Assembly: GCA_020437755.1 (NCBI GenBank)
Contig: JAGQVX010000024.1
Location: 1-36,766 of the forward strand
DNA length: 36,766 nucleotides
Origin: Flavobacteriales bacterium
GTDB taxonomy: Bacteria; Bacteroidota; Bacteroidia; Flavobacteriales_D; Sanyastnellaceae
Direction of reading: 5' to 3'
In this document: positions 8,711-16,903 of the stretch, piece by piece
Layout: each line of letters opens with the position of its first letter
Numbering within the stretch: position 1 is the stretch's first letter
Notes under the pieces: generated by a model
Database searches by the model: none
Told to the model about the DNA's origin: nothing
What the model saw: the letters and a program-made list of their open reading frames with translations, nothing else
Translations under genes and position numbers: made by a program

Positions 8711-9136
8711 ATGGCCGAAATACTGCATGACTTGCCGATTAATGCCGATTTGGAAATGGTCTTCAATGCCATTTCCATTCCTCACCAACTGGAAAACTGG
8801 TGGCCTCGGCATTGCCAAGGCGAAACCCACGTTGGGGGAACGTATCACTTCTATTTTACCGATGAATACGATTGGTATGGCAAGGTAACAGAATGGAATC
8901 CCAACAAATCATTCGAAATCACCATGACCATTGCCGACCACGACTGGCTCGACACCGCTTTCGGATTCACATTAAGCCCCGCCAATGGAGGAACCCGACT
9001 TACATTTTACCACAAAAACTGGAAAGAAGCCAATAGCCATTTCCGACACACATCGTTTTGCTGGGCAATGTTGCTCAAAGGTCTGAAGGACTATCTTGAA
9101 CAAGGGAAAGTCATCCCATTTGAACTTAGGTCGTAG
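8711..9136 (+). CDS. SRPBCC/AHSA1-like (START superfamily) protein
   Basis: A 141-residue cytosolic protein with the helix-grip fold pattern: an N-terminal strand and helix (INADLEMVFNAISIPHQLENWW), central antiparallel strands with GGTYHFYF and YGKVTEWNPNKSFEITM, a GGTRLTFYHKNW strand, and a long C-terminal helix ending KDYLEQGK. This matches activator-of-Hsp90-homologue/polyketide-cyclase-like proteins, which bind hydrophobic ligands; no specific function follows. It begins 47 bp after the TonB receptor and may be read through from it. A 100-bp gap separates it from recQ. Confidence 0.75.
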   Translation: MAEILHDLPINADLEMVFNAISIPHQLENWWPRHCQGETHVGGTYHFYFTDEYDWYGKVTEWNPNKSFEITMTIADHDWLDTAFGFTLSPANGGTRLTFYHKNWKEANSHFRHTSFCWAMLLKGLKDYLEQGKVIPFELRS

Positions 9137-9236
9137 TCCTTACATGCTATAAATCCAACAACTACGCGAATTTCGCTACAGTTACAAACATCTTTTGGTG
9201 CTACCGGATTTACTTTCCATTTTCGCGAGACCGCAA

Positions 9237-11030
9237 ATGGAAAACACACTTAAAAAATACTTCGGATACGATAGTTTTCGTCCGCTTCAAAAGGAAATCA
9301 TCGCTTCCCTACTCGGTGAGTGCGACGTCCTCGCGCTGATGCCAACCGGGGGAGGTAAGTCGTTATGTTACCAGGTTCCGGCTCTTATGCAACCCGGAGT
9401 TACCATCGTAATCAGCCCCCTCATTGCATTGATGAAAGACCAGGTTGAGGCGCTGAGGCAAAACGGTATTGAAGCAGATTACCTCAACTCCACCCTCACC
9501 CCCGTGCAGCGCGAACAAGTAGAGATTCGCCTGAGGCAAGGAAAAATTGACCTTCTTTACGTAGCGCCTGAAAAGCTTTTTGGTGGTTCAGAGCCCTTGG
9601 TAGATATTCTCGATGATATCGAAATTTCCTTCTTTGCCATCGATGAAGCACACTGCGTATCACAATGGGGCCATGATTTCCGCCCGGAATACCTGCGACT
9701 TAGAACACTGCGCAAACGTTATCCGGGTGTTTCCATGATTGCCCTCACCGCAACCGCCGATGAGCGCACACGACTGGACATCATCCACCAACTTGGCCTG
9801 GAAAACCCCAAGGTGTTCATCGCCAGCTTTGACCGCCCCAATATCCGCTACACCATTGAGCGAAAGAAAAAAGGGAAAGAACGACTCCTGAGGTTTCTCA
9901 AAAACCAAAAGGAAGAAAGCGGCATCATCTATACCCTGGCGCGAAAAACAACAGAACAGCTGTCTGACTGGCTCAACGACAATGGAATTAAAGCACTCCC
10001 ATATCACGCCGGCATGACCGCATCGGCACGCAATGCCAACCAGGAGGCTTTTCTGAAAGATGACGTTCGTGTAGTCGTAGCCACCATCGCATTTGGAATG
10101 GGCATCGATAAATCCAACGTACGCTTCGTCGTCCACTGGAACCTGCCCAAAAATATTGAAGGCTACTACCAGGAAACCGGAAGAGCCGGCCGCGACGGTC
10201 TGCCAAGCCAGGCACTCATGCTACACAGCGGCGGAGATGCACGGCTTCTCCGAGAATTCATCAGCGAGGTGGAAAACGAGGAATACCGCGACCTCTTAAG
10301 CGAGAAACTAAACCAACTCATCAATTTGTGCGAAAGCCGAAAATGCCGTCGACAATCGCTGCTGGCCTATTTCCAGGAAAAGCACCCTGGAAACTGTGGC
10401 AATTGTGATGTTTGTCTGGAAGAAGCCGAGCACTTCGATGGTACTATAATCGCCCAAAAAGCACTTTCTGCAGTTTATCGATTACAGCAAACTTTTGGGA
10501 TAGGATATGTCATCGACTTTCTGCGCGGGGCTCAGACCAAGCGCATGAGGTATGAACACATGGATCTCAAAACCTACGGCATTGGAAAAGACATCTCGAA
10601 GGATGACTGGCAACGATATTTCCGTGATTTAATAGACCAGGGATACCTGCAGCTCACCGACGGGAAATACCCTATCCTGCGCCTTACCCCCTTAAGTGCA
10701 AAAGTGCTGCGCGGAGACGAATCCGTTCAGCTGCGTGGAAAAGTTAGATCACTTGCCTCCGAGGATCCGGTCGGTGAAGCAGATGACGATTTATTCGAAC
10801 ACCTTCGCAAAGTGCGACTTGGGCTGGCTCGAAAAGCGCGAATCCCGGCGTACATGATTCTCAACGACAAAACACTTCGTGAACTGGCGACGCAAAAACC
10901 ACAAACCATCAGCGAAATTGGGGATGTGCATGGTTTCGGACAGGCCAAAGTAAAATGCTATGGCACCCAATTTTTGGATGCCATAAAAGCCTTTGAACAC
11001 AATCGTACTTCAGCAGAATCAGCTGTGTAG
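9237..11030 (+). CDS. recQ: ATP-dependent DNA helicase RecQ, zinc-containing
   Basis: A 597-residue 3'-5' superfamily 2 helicase. Walker A MPTGGGKS is at residues 35-42, DEAH at 136-139 and the aromatic-rich loop SQWGHDFRPEY at 142-152. Motif VI ETGRAGRDG is at 313-321. The zinc-binding cysteines are C370, C387, C390 and C393, with the 17-3-3 spacing known from E. coli RecQ. A winged-helix RQC region follows, then an HRDC domain at about 525-590. ATG at 9237 was chosen over an upstream TTG at 9195 because RecQ proteins begin just before the KKYFGYDSFRP block. It unwinds DNA in recombination and repair. A second, zinc-less RecQ lies at 31206-33401. It converges on a universal stress gene, with 9 bp between them. 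Confidence 0.93.
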   Translation: MENTLKKYFGYDSFRPLQKEIIASLLGECDVLALMPTGGGKSLCYQVPALMQPGVTIVISPLIALMKDQVEALRQNGIEADYLNSTLTPVQREQVEIRLRQGKIDLLYVAPEKLFGGSEPLVDILDDIEISFFAIDEAHCVSQWGHDFRPEYLRLRTLRKRYPGVSMIALTATADERTRLDIIHQLGLENPKVFIASFDRPNIRYTIERKKKGKERLLRFLKNQKEESGIIYTLARKTTEQLSDWLNDNGIKALPYHAGMTASARNANQEAFLKDDVRVVVATIAFGMGIDKSNVRFVVHWNLPKNIEGYYQETGRAGRDGLPSQALMLHSGGDARLLREFISEVENEEYRDLLSEKLNQLINLCESRKCRRQSLLAYFQEKHPGNCGNCDVCLEEAEHFDGTIIAQKALSAVYRLQQTFGIGYVIDFLRGAQTKRMRYEHMDLKTYGIGKDISKDDWQRYFRDLIDQGYLQLTDGKYPILRLTPLSAKVLRGDESVQLRGKVRSLASEDPVGEADDDLFEHLRKVRLGLARKARIPAYMILNDKTLRELATQKPQTISEIGDVHGFGQAKVKCYGTQFLDAIKAFEHNRTSAESAV

Positions 11031-11039
11031 CTGTGCCCC

Positions 11040-11843
11040 TTAATCATTCAATACCAGCAAAGGCAACCGCGAGGCCAGTGCCATACCTTTAGTGGTACTG
11101 CTGGTAAAAATGCGTTCGAAAAATCCGCGGTGGTGGTGTACCATGGCAATCATGTCCACATCATTGGAATCGGCAAAGTCAGTAAGCTCTTTTACAACAT
11201 CACCATCACTTCCAAATATGGTATGGAAACTATGGTCCACTTCATTGAGCGCCCCTTTAAAATAGTCCTTTCCATCGGCCGACTTGGTGCCCGATATATG
11301 CACCACATCCAAATGTGCGCCCGTCAATTGCAAAATGTGAATGAGCGGTTCAATAATCGCTCCTTCTACGCCCGACAAATCAGTGGAAAGCATAATGCGC
11401 TTGGGCTTTTCGGTCTTAGCAATCTGTGGAACAACCAATACCGGCGTTTTGGCATTTTCTACCACACGCCACGTGTTGCTTCCAAACACGCGATCCTGAA
11501 TTTCATCAGCACCCTTGGTGCCCATTACGATCAGTTCGGGCTTGTTGGCACGCTCAAATCGCGAAATCGAAGAGAACAAATCGCCCTTTTCCGATACCAA
11601 CTCCATGTCCATCTCGGTCCCAAACCAATCCTTTAGTTTGCGTGCCTCCTTCTTCAGCCCGGCAACCGATTCCTCTTTTAATATATCCTCGATTGAGACG
11701 AGCATACTGGCCCCCGCACGCGGAAGTGCGTACGTGTTGATCAAGGTACATGAATTGAGGTGTGGTAAAAACAACTCCACACCATACTTTGCCGCAACCG
11801 TAGCATTCGCCGAAAAATCGGTCGGAATTAATAGATTCTTCAT
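11040..11843 (-). CDS. Universal stress protein, two tandem Usp domains
   Basis: A 267-residue cytosolic protein of two UspA domains. The first has LLIPTDFSANATVAAKYG at the start and the ATP-binding pattern G-2x-G-9x-G-S (GTKGADEIQDRVFGSN) near residues 112-127. The second, from about residue 150 (KRIMLSTDLSG), has lost this glycine pattern (MVHHHRGFFERIF), so only the first domain is expected to bind nucleotide. It lies 22 bp downstream of another tandem Usp gene and is probably co-transcribed. The placement behind a receiver-CRP regulator suggests stress or oxygen/energy control; that is inference. Confidence 0.88.
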   Translation of the reverse strand: MKNLLIPTDFSANATVAAKYGVELFLPHLNSCTLINTYALPRAGASMLVSIEDILKEESVAGLKKEARKLKDWFGTEMDMELVSEKGDLFSSISRFERANKPELIVMGTKGADEIQDRVFGSNTWRVVENAKTPVLVVPQIAKTEKPKRIMLSTDLSGVEGAIIEPLIHILQLTGAHLDVVHISGTKSADGKDYFKGALNEVDHSFHTIFGSDGDVVKELTDFADSNDVDMIAMVHHHRGFFERIFTSSTTKGMALASRLPLLVLND

Positions 11844-11865
11844 CAGATGTTAAGCGTGTTAAGTT

Positions 11866-12732
11866 CTATGACGGAAATATACCGCCTTTGTCGCTAGAAT
11901 GCTTGGGAATTCGTGTCGTAAAAACCGGCAGCTTGCTGTGATTCGTAACGTCCTCCGCAATACTGCCTTTCAACAAATGGCTCAGCCCTGTTCGTCCATG
12001 CGTTTCCATCGCAATCAACTCAACGTCATTTGCCTCACAAAATTCATTGACTCCGTCCACTATATTGTGGTGGTTATAAATATTGGCGGTATAATTCTCA
12101 AGCTTCATTTCTTTTGCAAACGATTCCACCAATTCCAAACTGTAAGGAGTCGTTTCAAAATTGGATGGCGTAATCACTTTCAGCAACTGCACTTCCGTTC
12201 CAAAAATCTTAGCAAACTTGCGCACCTTCTCAAATCCTTCAGTGGATTCACCATAAAAATTCGATGCGTAAACAAGATTCTTCGGCGCAAAATCAGTGTG
12301 CTGCTTTTTGATGGTCAATACCGGACAATTAGCCAATCGGATCACCTTCTCAGCCGTTGAGCCAATAAATTGCTCATCAAATCCACTTGTACCGTGAGAT
12401 CCCATGACAATCATATCAATGTCATGCTCCTTCGCCTGCTGGGTTATGGTTTCATAAGCGTTCTCAAACTGAACGACCTCACCCACATTAACACCTTCGA
12501 AAAAAGGCTCTCGCAAAAGCTTGGCAAAATTCTGCTTCGTATACTTCATCAAAAAGATACCTTCGGCAGTATCGGTCATCGTTGCAAAACTGTCATTGCG
12601 CGAGTATTGCGGAACATCCAAGGCATGCAACAGGTATATCCTCGCGCCGGTCTTCTTGGCTATTGAAGCCGCAACTTCAGCCGCATATTTGGCGCATTCG
12701 GAAAAATCGGTGGGGACAAGTATTTTCTTCAT
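11866..12732 (-). CDS. Universal stress protein, two tandem Usp domains
   Basis: A 288-residue tandem Usp protein. It opens KKILVPTDFSECAKYAAEVA, typical of Usp. The first domain keeps the full ATP loop GSHGTSGFDEQFIGST (G-2x-G-9x-G-S/T). In the second domain the equivalent loop is ETHGRTGLSHLLKGS, where the first glycine is Glu, so binding there may be weakened. It is followed after 22 bp by the second Usp gene and preceded by a 315-bp gap holding an inverted repeat and a long stem-loop. It is probably part of the stress block 11040-16646, though the gap suggests its own promoter. Confidence 0.9.
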   Translation of the reverse strand: MKKILVPTDFSECAKYAAEVAASIAKKTGARIYLLHALDVPQYSRNDSFATMTDTAEGIFLMKYTKQNFAKLLREPFFEGVNVGEVVQFENAYETITQQAKEHDIDMIVMGSHGTSGFDEQFIGSTAEKVIRLANCPVLTIKKQHTDFAPKNLVYASNFYGESTEGFEKVRKFAKIFGTEVQLLKVITPSNFETTPYSLELVESFAKEMKLENYTANIYNHHNIVDGVNEFCEANDVELIAMETHGRTGLSHLLKGSIAEDVTNHSKLPVFTTRIPKHSSDKGGIFPS

Positions 12733-12813
12733 CTCTTATCTTTTTCTCAAATTTTGCACAGATTTCCTTACCTCCGCTTGATAGCAGGCAAGTGATTCCA
12801 TGATTTATCTCAT

Positions 12814-12830
12814 AACAGAAATCATCTGTT
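12814..12830. promoter_or_regulatory. Inverted repeat upstream of the usp pair
   Basis: AACAGA-AATCA-TCTGTT, two perfect 6-bp arms with a 5-bp centre, lies 82-98 bp upstream of the usp start at 12732. Size and symmetry fit a dimeric regulator such as a CRP-family protein, and one is encoded in the adjacent block. Confidence 0.35.
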
Positions 12831-12935
12831 CCTTATTCGTGGCAAGATAGCGACTCAACACGGGCATCCCAAGAATTTTAGGTCAGGATTTTGTCAATTT
12901 CTGTGGTTTGCTTCTCGTACTTTTCTCAAGTCTAC

Positions 12936-12984
12936 GGCATTCGCCAAATGCATACCCTGCCACCCCCGCATTTGGCTTTATGCC
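12936..12984. repeat. Long stem-loop built on the dispersed motif (exact 15-mer at 12936-12950)
   Basis: This lies in the 315-bp gap 12733-13047. The left arm GGCATTCGCCAAATGC (12936-12951) contains the exact dispersed motif. The right arm GCATTTGGCTTTATGCC (12968-12984) pairs with it: 5 bp, a small internal loop, then 9 bp, with a 16-nt loop. There is no T-run on either side, so it is not a normal intrinsic terminator. Apart from this and the inverted repeat at 12814-12830 I see nothing else in the gap; a small ORF across it has no coding features. Confidence 0.6.
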
Positions 12985-13047
12985 CCATTAAAAACCCGGA
13001 TATCGAACGCATCGCCAATACCCGGGAATTATCAAAGACGAACCGAC

Positions 13048-13452
13048 TTACATACGCTTGCGCAGAAAGTCGAGAAATTCTTTCTTGAGATCAAACCATA
13101 TCTTTCCAAACATCATCATACGATCCTCCAAACCATTGTGGTTTTCAAAATACGCGTGATCCGATGCGATAGGGTGATCCTTGGCAAACTGAACCAAAAC
13201 CGCTTCATGACGATTGATGTCGTGAATCAAGGTGTCAATTACTTCCTTTTCACGAATGAACTGATTTTGAAAATGCTCAACCTCCGCGCGTACTTCAGAC
13301 TTGGTATTCTGTATACTGACTTCAGAAAGTCTGTTGCGGAAAATGCGCAATTCCTGTTCAAAAAAACGGAGCTGGTTTACCCATAGCTCGTGGTCGAAAT
13401 GCAATTCCGACATGTAACGGCGATCTTCGACCGGTATCTTTGTTGTGCTCAT
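13048..13452 (-). CDS. Conserved-looking hypothetical protein, helical/coiled coil
   Basis: A 134-residue protein that I do not recognise. It is almost entirely predicted helix, with long charged stretches (LRFFEQELRIFRNRLSEVS; FQNQFIREKEVIDTLIHDI) that suggest a coiled coil or helical bundle. Scattered His residues (H18, H20, H77 and others) might bind a metal, but no hemerythrin pattern is complete. It has no signal peptide or membrane segment. It follows the 121-residue unknown gene after 12 bp and is probably co-transcribed with it. Its place between a receiver-CRP regulator and two Usp genes suggests a role in the same stress response. Confidence 0.7.
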   Translation of the reverse strand: MSTTKIPVEDRRYMSELHFDHELWVNQLRFFEQELRIFRNRLSEVSIQNTKSEVRAEVEHFQNQFIREKEVIDTLIHDINRHEAVLVQFAKDHPIASDHAYFENHNGLEDRMMMFGKIWFDLKKEFLDFLRKRM

Positions 13453-13464
13453 ATTAATGTAGTT

Positions 13465-13830
13465 TCACAATTCATTAAACTCTTCTGCTTCTTCTTTAAC
13501 CCTTGACAAGGACCACTCATCACTTATGGTGCTTTCAAGGTACAAATTCCCCGACTTTCGAAAAATTTGCACATTCAAACCGAAATACTCGTTCAGCTTT
13601 TCTTCAAGCTCAAATACCTTGGTATCCCAATCAAAAGAAATGGTTCCTTCCTCATGCCCATGAACAAGGTCTCCGATCAACAGATCTCCCTGAATCATAT
13701 CCGACTTGGGCGAACCCTCCCCCTCGTGATGACTGTGCTTGAAAAATTCGATTTTCATGAAGGGAAGAAGCTCATGAAAAGCATCTTTCACCTGCTGCAG
13801 CGTTTGACTGCTCGATATTCTGATTTCCAT
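13465..13830 (-). CDS. Hypothetical protein of the stress block
   Basis: A 121-residue soluble protein of unknown function. An N-terminal alpha/beta segment (SSSQTLQQVKDAFHELLPFMKIEFF) is followed by a His/Gly/Ser-rich stretch (KHSHHEGEGSPKSD), then strands and a helix (FELEEKLNEYFGLNVQIFRK) and an acidic C-terminus. The His cluster near residues 32-35 could bind a metal, but this is only a possibility. It begins 111 bp after the receiver-CRP gene and is followed after 12 bp by the coiled-coil protein gene. Confidence 0.7.
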   Translation of the reverse strand: MEIRISSSQTLQQVKDAFHELLPFMKIEFFKHSHHEGEGSPKSDMIQGDLLIGDLVHGHEEGTISFDWDTKVFELEEKLNEYFGLNVQIFRKSGNLYLESTISDEWSLSRVKEEAEEFNEL

Positions 13831-13941
13831 ACGTCATGTGTTAAAGTTGAACGTCGATGCATCTCACCGACTTTTCCCCAAAGGTCACACATGAAAATTA
13901 CATTTTTCCTCACTATGGTCAGGCCAAAAACCTGAGATAGA

Positions 13942-15003
13942 TCACATTCCTACGATATCTTGTAACCCTTGCTCGTCCAGCACACGGATTTCCCGTCCCT
14001 TTACCTTGATCAATCCTTCTTCCTTGAAATCACTAAGTTGTCGAATTAGTGATTCAGTAGCCGTCCCAACGATAGCCGCCAGGTCTTCCCGACTGAATTT
14101 AATGCCCGATTCTTCTTGCTCTCCCTTACCAAACTGTCGGTGCAAGTTCAACAAAGTATGTGCAACACGCTCACGAACCGGAGAGTAGGCCAACTGCAAC
14201 AAGCGTATTTCCTTATCCTTCACATTGTTGGCCAGCATCTTTATAAATGTCGCCGCCACATCCCTGTTCTTGCGAATCAATTCCAAAAACTCCATGCGTG
14301 GAATGATAGATAAGACCGTATCCTCCAATGCCGAGGCAGTTTCAATATACTCATCGCCTTCCAGCAATCCCATGTATCCCAAAAACTCACCCTCTCCAAA
14401 AATATCGGTCACCAAATCCTTACCGTAGTCATCGCTCTTCACGCATTTCACCTTTCCACTCGTGATGAAATACAAGTAATTCGCATAATCTCCTTCCCGG
14501 AAAATAGTCTCCTTCTTCTTGTACATCTTGGTTCGACGTTCTGCCGACAACTGCTGCAACTCACTCAATCCGCGTGCTTCGTCAAAGAAGGTCTCCAGTC
14601 CCTCTTCTGTTCGCTCAAACGCCTTTCGGGTGATCTCACTCTTCTTGAACCGGACTTCAATAGTGTCCAGCAAATCCACTTCTGAAAAAGGCTTGGTGAG
14701 GTAGTCATCTGCTCCCATATTCATTCCTTTTCTCACATCGCTGGCTTCAGCCTTGGCAGTCAGAAAAATGAACGGAATGGTCGATGTATCAGGATTCTTG
14801 GAAATCATGTGCAATACACCATAACCATCCAACTGAGGCATCATAATATCACAAATGATCAAATCCGGAATCCACTCCTTGGCAATCTCAACCCCAATCT
14901 TACCATTCTCGGCTGTGCGCACGTTGTAATTGGCCAACTCGAGCATCTCAGCGGTATTCTCACGCATGTCGAGGTTATCTTCGATCAACAATATCTTTTT
15001 CAT
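13942..15003 (-). CDS. Response regulator: receiver domain fused to CRP/FNR-type cNMP-binding and HTH domains
   Basis: A 353-residue hybrid regulator. Residues 1-120 are a CheY-like receiver with acidic pocket E8/D9, phospho-acceptor D52 (ICDIMMPQLDG), T82 and K104. A linker leads to a cyclic-nucleotide-binding-like beta-roll at about 150-270 (REGDYANYLYFITSGKVK; GEFLGYMGLLEGDEYIETA). A Crp-type winged helix closes the protein (SREDLAAIVGTATESLIRQ). The ligand could be a nucleotide, or the roll may only transmit the phosphorylation signal. It overlaps the kinase gene by 4 nt (ATGA), so the pair is a matched two-component system. Receiver and CRP modules in one chain bypass the usual separate output protein. 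Confidence 0.92.
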   Translation of the reverse strand: MKKILLIEDNLDMRENTAEMLELANYNVRTAENGKIGVEIAKEWIPDLIICDIMMPQLDGYGVLHMISKNPDTSTIPFIFLTAKAEASDVRKGMNMGADDYLTKPFSEVDLLDTIEVRFKKSEITRKAFERTEEGLETFFDEARGLSELQQLSAERRTKMYKKKETIFREGDYANYLYFITSGKVKCVKSDDYGKDLVTDIFGEGEFLGYMGLLEGDEYIETASALEDTVLSIIPRMEFLELIRKNRDVAATFIKMLANNVKDKEIRLLQLAYSPVRERVAHTLLNLHRQFGKGEQEESGIKFSREDLAAIVGTATESLIRQLSDFKEEGLIKVKGREIRVLDEQGLQDIVGM

Positions 15004-16646
15004 GATGGTGTACTTGTCAGTGATTTTTGATGAGCCTTAACGGGCATCTGCACGGTAAAACAACTTCCTTCGCCCAGTTCACTGGTAAAGTCAATCGTCC
15101 CTCCCATGAGTTCGGCATACTTCTTCACAATATTCAACCCCAATCCGGTTCCCTGAATATTGGTGCTGTTTTGTGCTCTGAAGAACCGCTCAAACATATG
15201 TTTTTTATCTTCTTGAGGAATTCCCATTCCCTGATCTTCTACTTCAATGGAAACTTCTCCATTCACAATTGCGGTGCGCAAATAGATGGTATCTCCCGGG
15301 TCACTGTACTTGCTGGCATTACTGAGCAAATTCAAAATAATGTTCTTCACAATACCGGCATCCAACTCTACCGCCTTGTCTCCCTTATGCTCATAGACAA
15401 TGACCTGACCGTCTCGTGCAATCTGCTGCACTTCATCACGCGCCTGCTCAGCGCATGCTTCAAGATCAAACGATACAATATTGGTAGAAATCTTACCGGC
15501 TTCCAACTTGTCCAAACTTAAGAAATCGTTAAGTATCTCGGTCAAACTCTGAACGCTATTCTTGATGCGTTGAATGTGCTTCGCACGTTTATCAATTTGT
15601 TCATCCGATTCATACCGTTCTATCAACGACGTCGATGACAATATGGTGCTCAAAGGCGTGCGGAACTCATGAGACGCCATGCTCACAAAACGAGATTTCA
15701 ACTCGTTCAGTTGCTTTTCTGCTTCCAGGTTGTTCTGCAAGTCCAATTCTGCGCGCTTTTGAGCGGTTACATTCTGCTCTACGACTAAAATCTGGTCTAT
15801 TTCACCCGAAACGTTTGGTAATCCAACTGCACGCATGTTGTAGTAATGACCATGCGACTGCACCTCAAACTCCGTATTCTGACCGTCAAGTACATTCCTC
15901 AACTCCACCTCAATACGATCACGAACCTCCACAGGTAACCGTTTCAAATAACTGGTATTCACCAAACTCGAAGGTTCAATACCCGCCTTGCGAAGCTCCA
16001 TACCTTCCACAAACACGTAGTTAAATTCCTTATCGAATACATTGATCGTCCCATTAGGGTAATAACGGGCTATCATACTGTACAACAATTGGCTTTCGCG
16101 CAATTGTCGGGTGCGTTGTTCCACGCGTGATTCCAACTCCTTGTTGAGCTTTTGTATCTTCTTCTCGGCTTTGCGACGTTCACTGATGTCCGAAATCAGA
16201 CACATCACCAGAAATTCACCGTTGATTCGGAAATGATTCAGTCCTATCTCCACTGGCAACTCTGAACCATCTTTGGTGAGGGCCCACAAGTCCATCCCCT
16301 TGCCCATAGATCGCGATTGGGGATTGCCGTGAAATGACTCACGCCTCCCGGGATGCTCGCTTCGATACTTTTGAGGAATGAGGTCTTCAATGGATAAATT
16401 TCTAAACTCCTCCAGACTGTAGCCAAACAATGAACAAGCCTTGGGATTCACAATGAGTATATGCCCCGAGCGATCGGCGACAATAAGCCCCTCAGCCGCT
16501 GTTTTAAACAACACCTCGCAAATAGATTCCAGATTATCCAACTGCATACCTTCCATGGTCGCCGCAATTTGCAGTGAAAACAGCCACTTCGACGAACCTT
16601 TACTGCAAAATTCCCCGAAGACAGAGCCTTCACTCATGAACTTCAT
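15000..16646 (-). CDS. PAS-domain sensor histidine kinase
   Basis: A cytosolic histidine kinase of about 548 residues with no clear membrane segment. PAS1 is at about 38-155 (TAAEGLIVADRSGHILIVNP; GYSLEEF), followed by a coiled coil (AEKKIQKLNKELESRVEQRT). A second PAS-like domain is at about 190-300. HisKA carries H326 (SMASHEFRTPLSTIL). The ATPase domain has N-box NILLNLLSNASKYSD, G1 DQGMGIP and G2 GTGLGLNIVKKY. The start is uncertain: TTG at 16664, ATG at 16646, 16637, 16556 and 16547 are all in frame, and PAS1 would still be whole from 16556. Overlap with the receiver-CRP gene shows they work together. The signal sensed is unknown; a soluble PAS kinase suggests an internal redox, oxygen or metabolic cue. 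Confidence 0.88.
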   Translation of the reverse strand: MKFMSEGSVFGEFCSKGSSKWLFSLQIAATMEGMQLDNLESICEVLFKTAAEGLIVADRSGHILIVNPKACSLFGYSLEEFRNLSIEDLIPQKYRSEHPGRRESFHGNPQSRSMGKGMDLWALTKDGSELPVEIGLNHFRINGEFLVMCLISDISERRKAEKKIQKLNKELESRVEQRTRQLRESQLLYSMIARYYPNGTINVFDKEFNYVFVEGMELRKAGIEPSSLVNTSYLKRLPVEVRDRIEVELRNVLDGQNTEFEVQSHGHYYNMRAVGLPNVSGEIDQILVVEQNVTAQKRAELDLQNNLEAEKQLNELKSRFVSMASHEFRTPLSTILSSTSLIERYESDEQIDKRAKHIQRIKNSVQSLTEILNDFLSLDKLEAGKISTNIVSFDLEACAEQARDEVQQIARDGQVIVYEHKGDKAVELDAGIVKNIILNLLSNASKYSDPGDTIYLRTAIVNGEVSIEVEDQGMGIPQEDKKHMFERFFRAQNSTNIQGTGLGLNIVKKYAELMGGTIDFTSELGEGSCFTVQMPVKAHQKSLTSTPS

Positions 16647-16866
16647 CAACTCAAAAGCTGACAAATATCAGTTTTGCCCGTCAAATTATCAATGTCCTGA
16701 ATGAATAGTTGAGTAGATCGGTGTGATTTAGAATGAATTGAAATAATCCATCTTCTATGATATGATTCTGCCACTAACAACCTACCCTTCCAATCTCCAA
16801 GCCAGCGTGAATCCCACCGGATTCTCCCCCCTCTCCATTAACAAGGTATCCACAGTCTGAATTTCC

Positions 16867-16874
16867 TACCTTTG
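16867..16874 (+). promoter_or_regulatory. -7 promoter element for pheT operon
   Basis: TACCTTTG matches TAnnTTTG at every fixed base and lies 29 bp before the pheT ATG. No clear -33 TTG is seen. It predicts a leader of about 25 nt, too short for an attenuator. Confidence 0.5.
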
Positions 16875-16903
16875 CCCGCTTAATCTCACATGTTGCTATC
16901 CGT

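Noticed and set aside
12891..13088. 65-codon plus-strand frame in the 315-bp gap
   Set aside because: It runs across the stem-loop and into the opposite-strand gene and shows no protein-like composition.
13919..13935. TCAGG/CCTGA hairpin after the receiver-CRP gene
   Set aside because: The stem is only 5 bp and no T-run follows, so it is not a convincing terminator.
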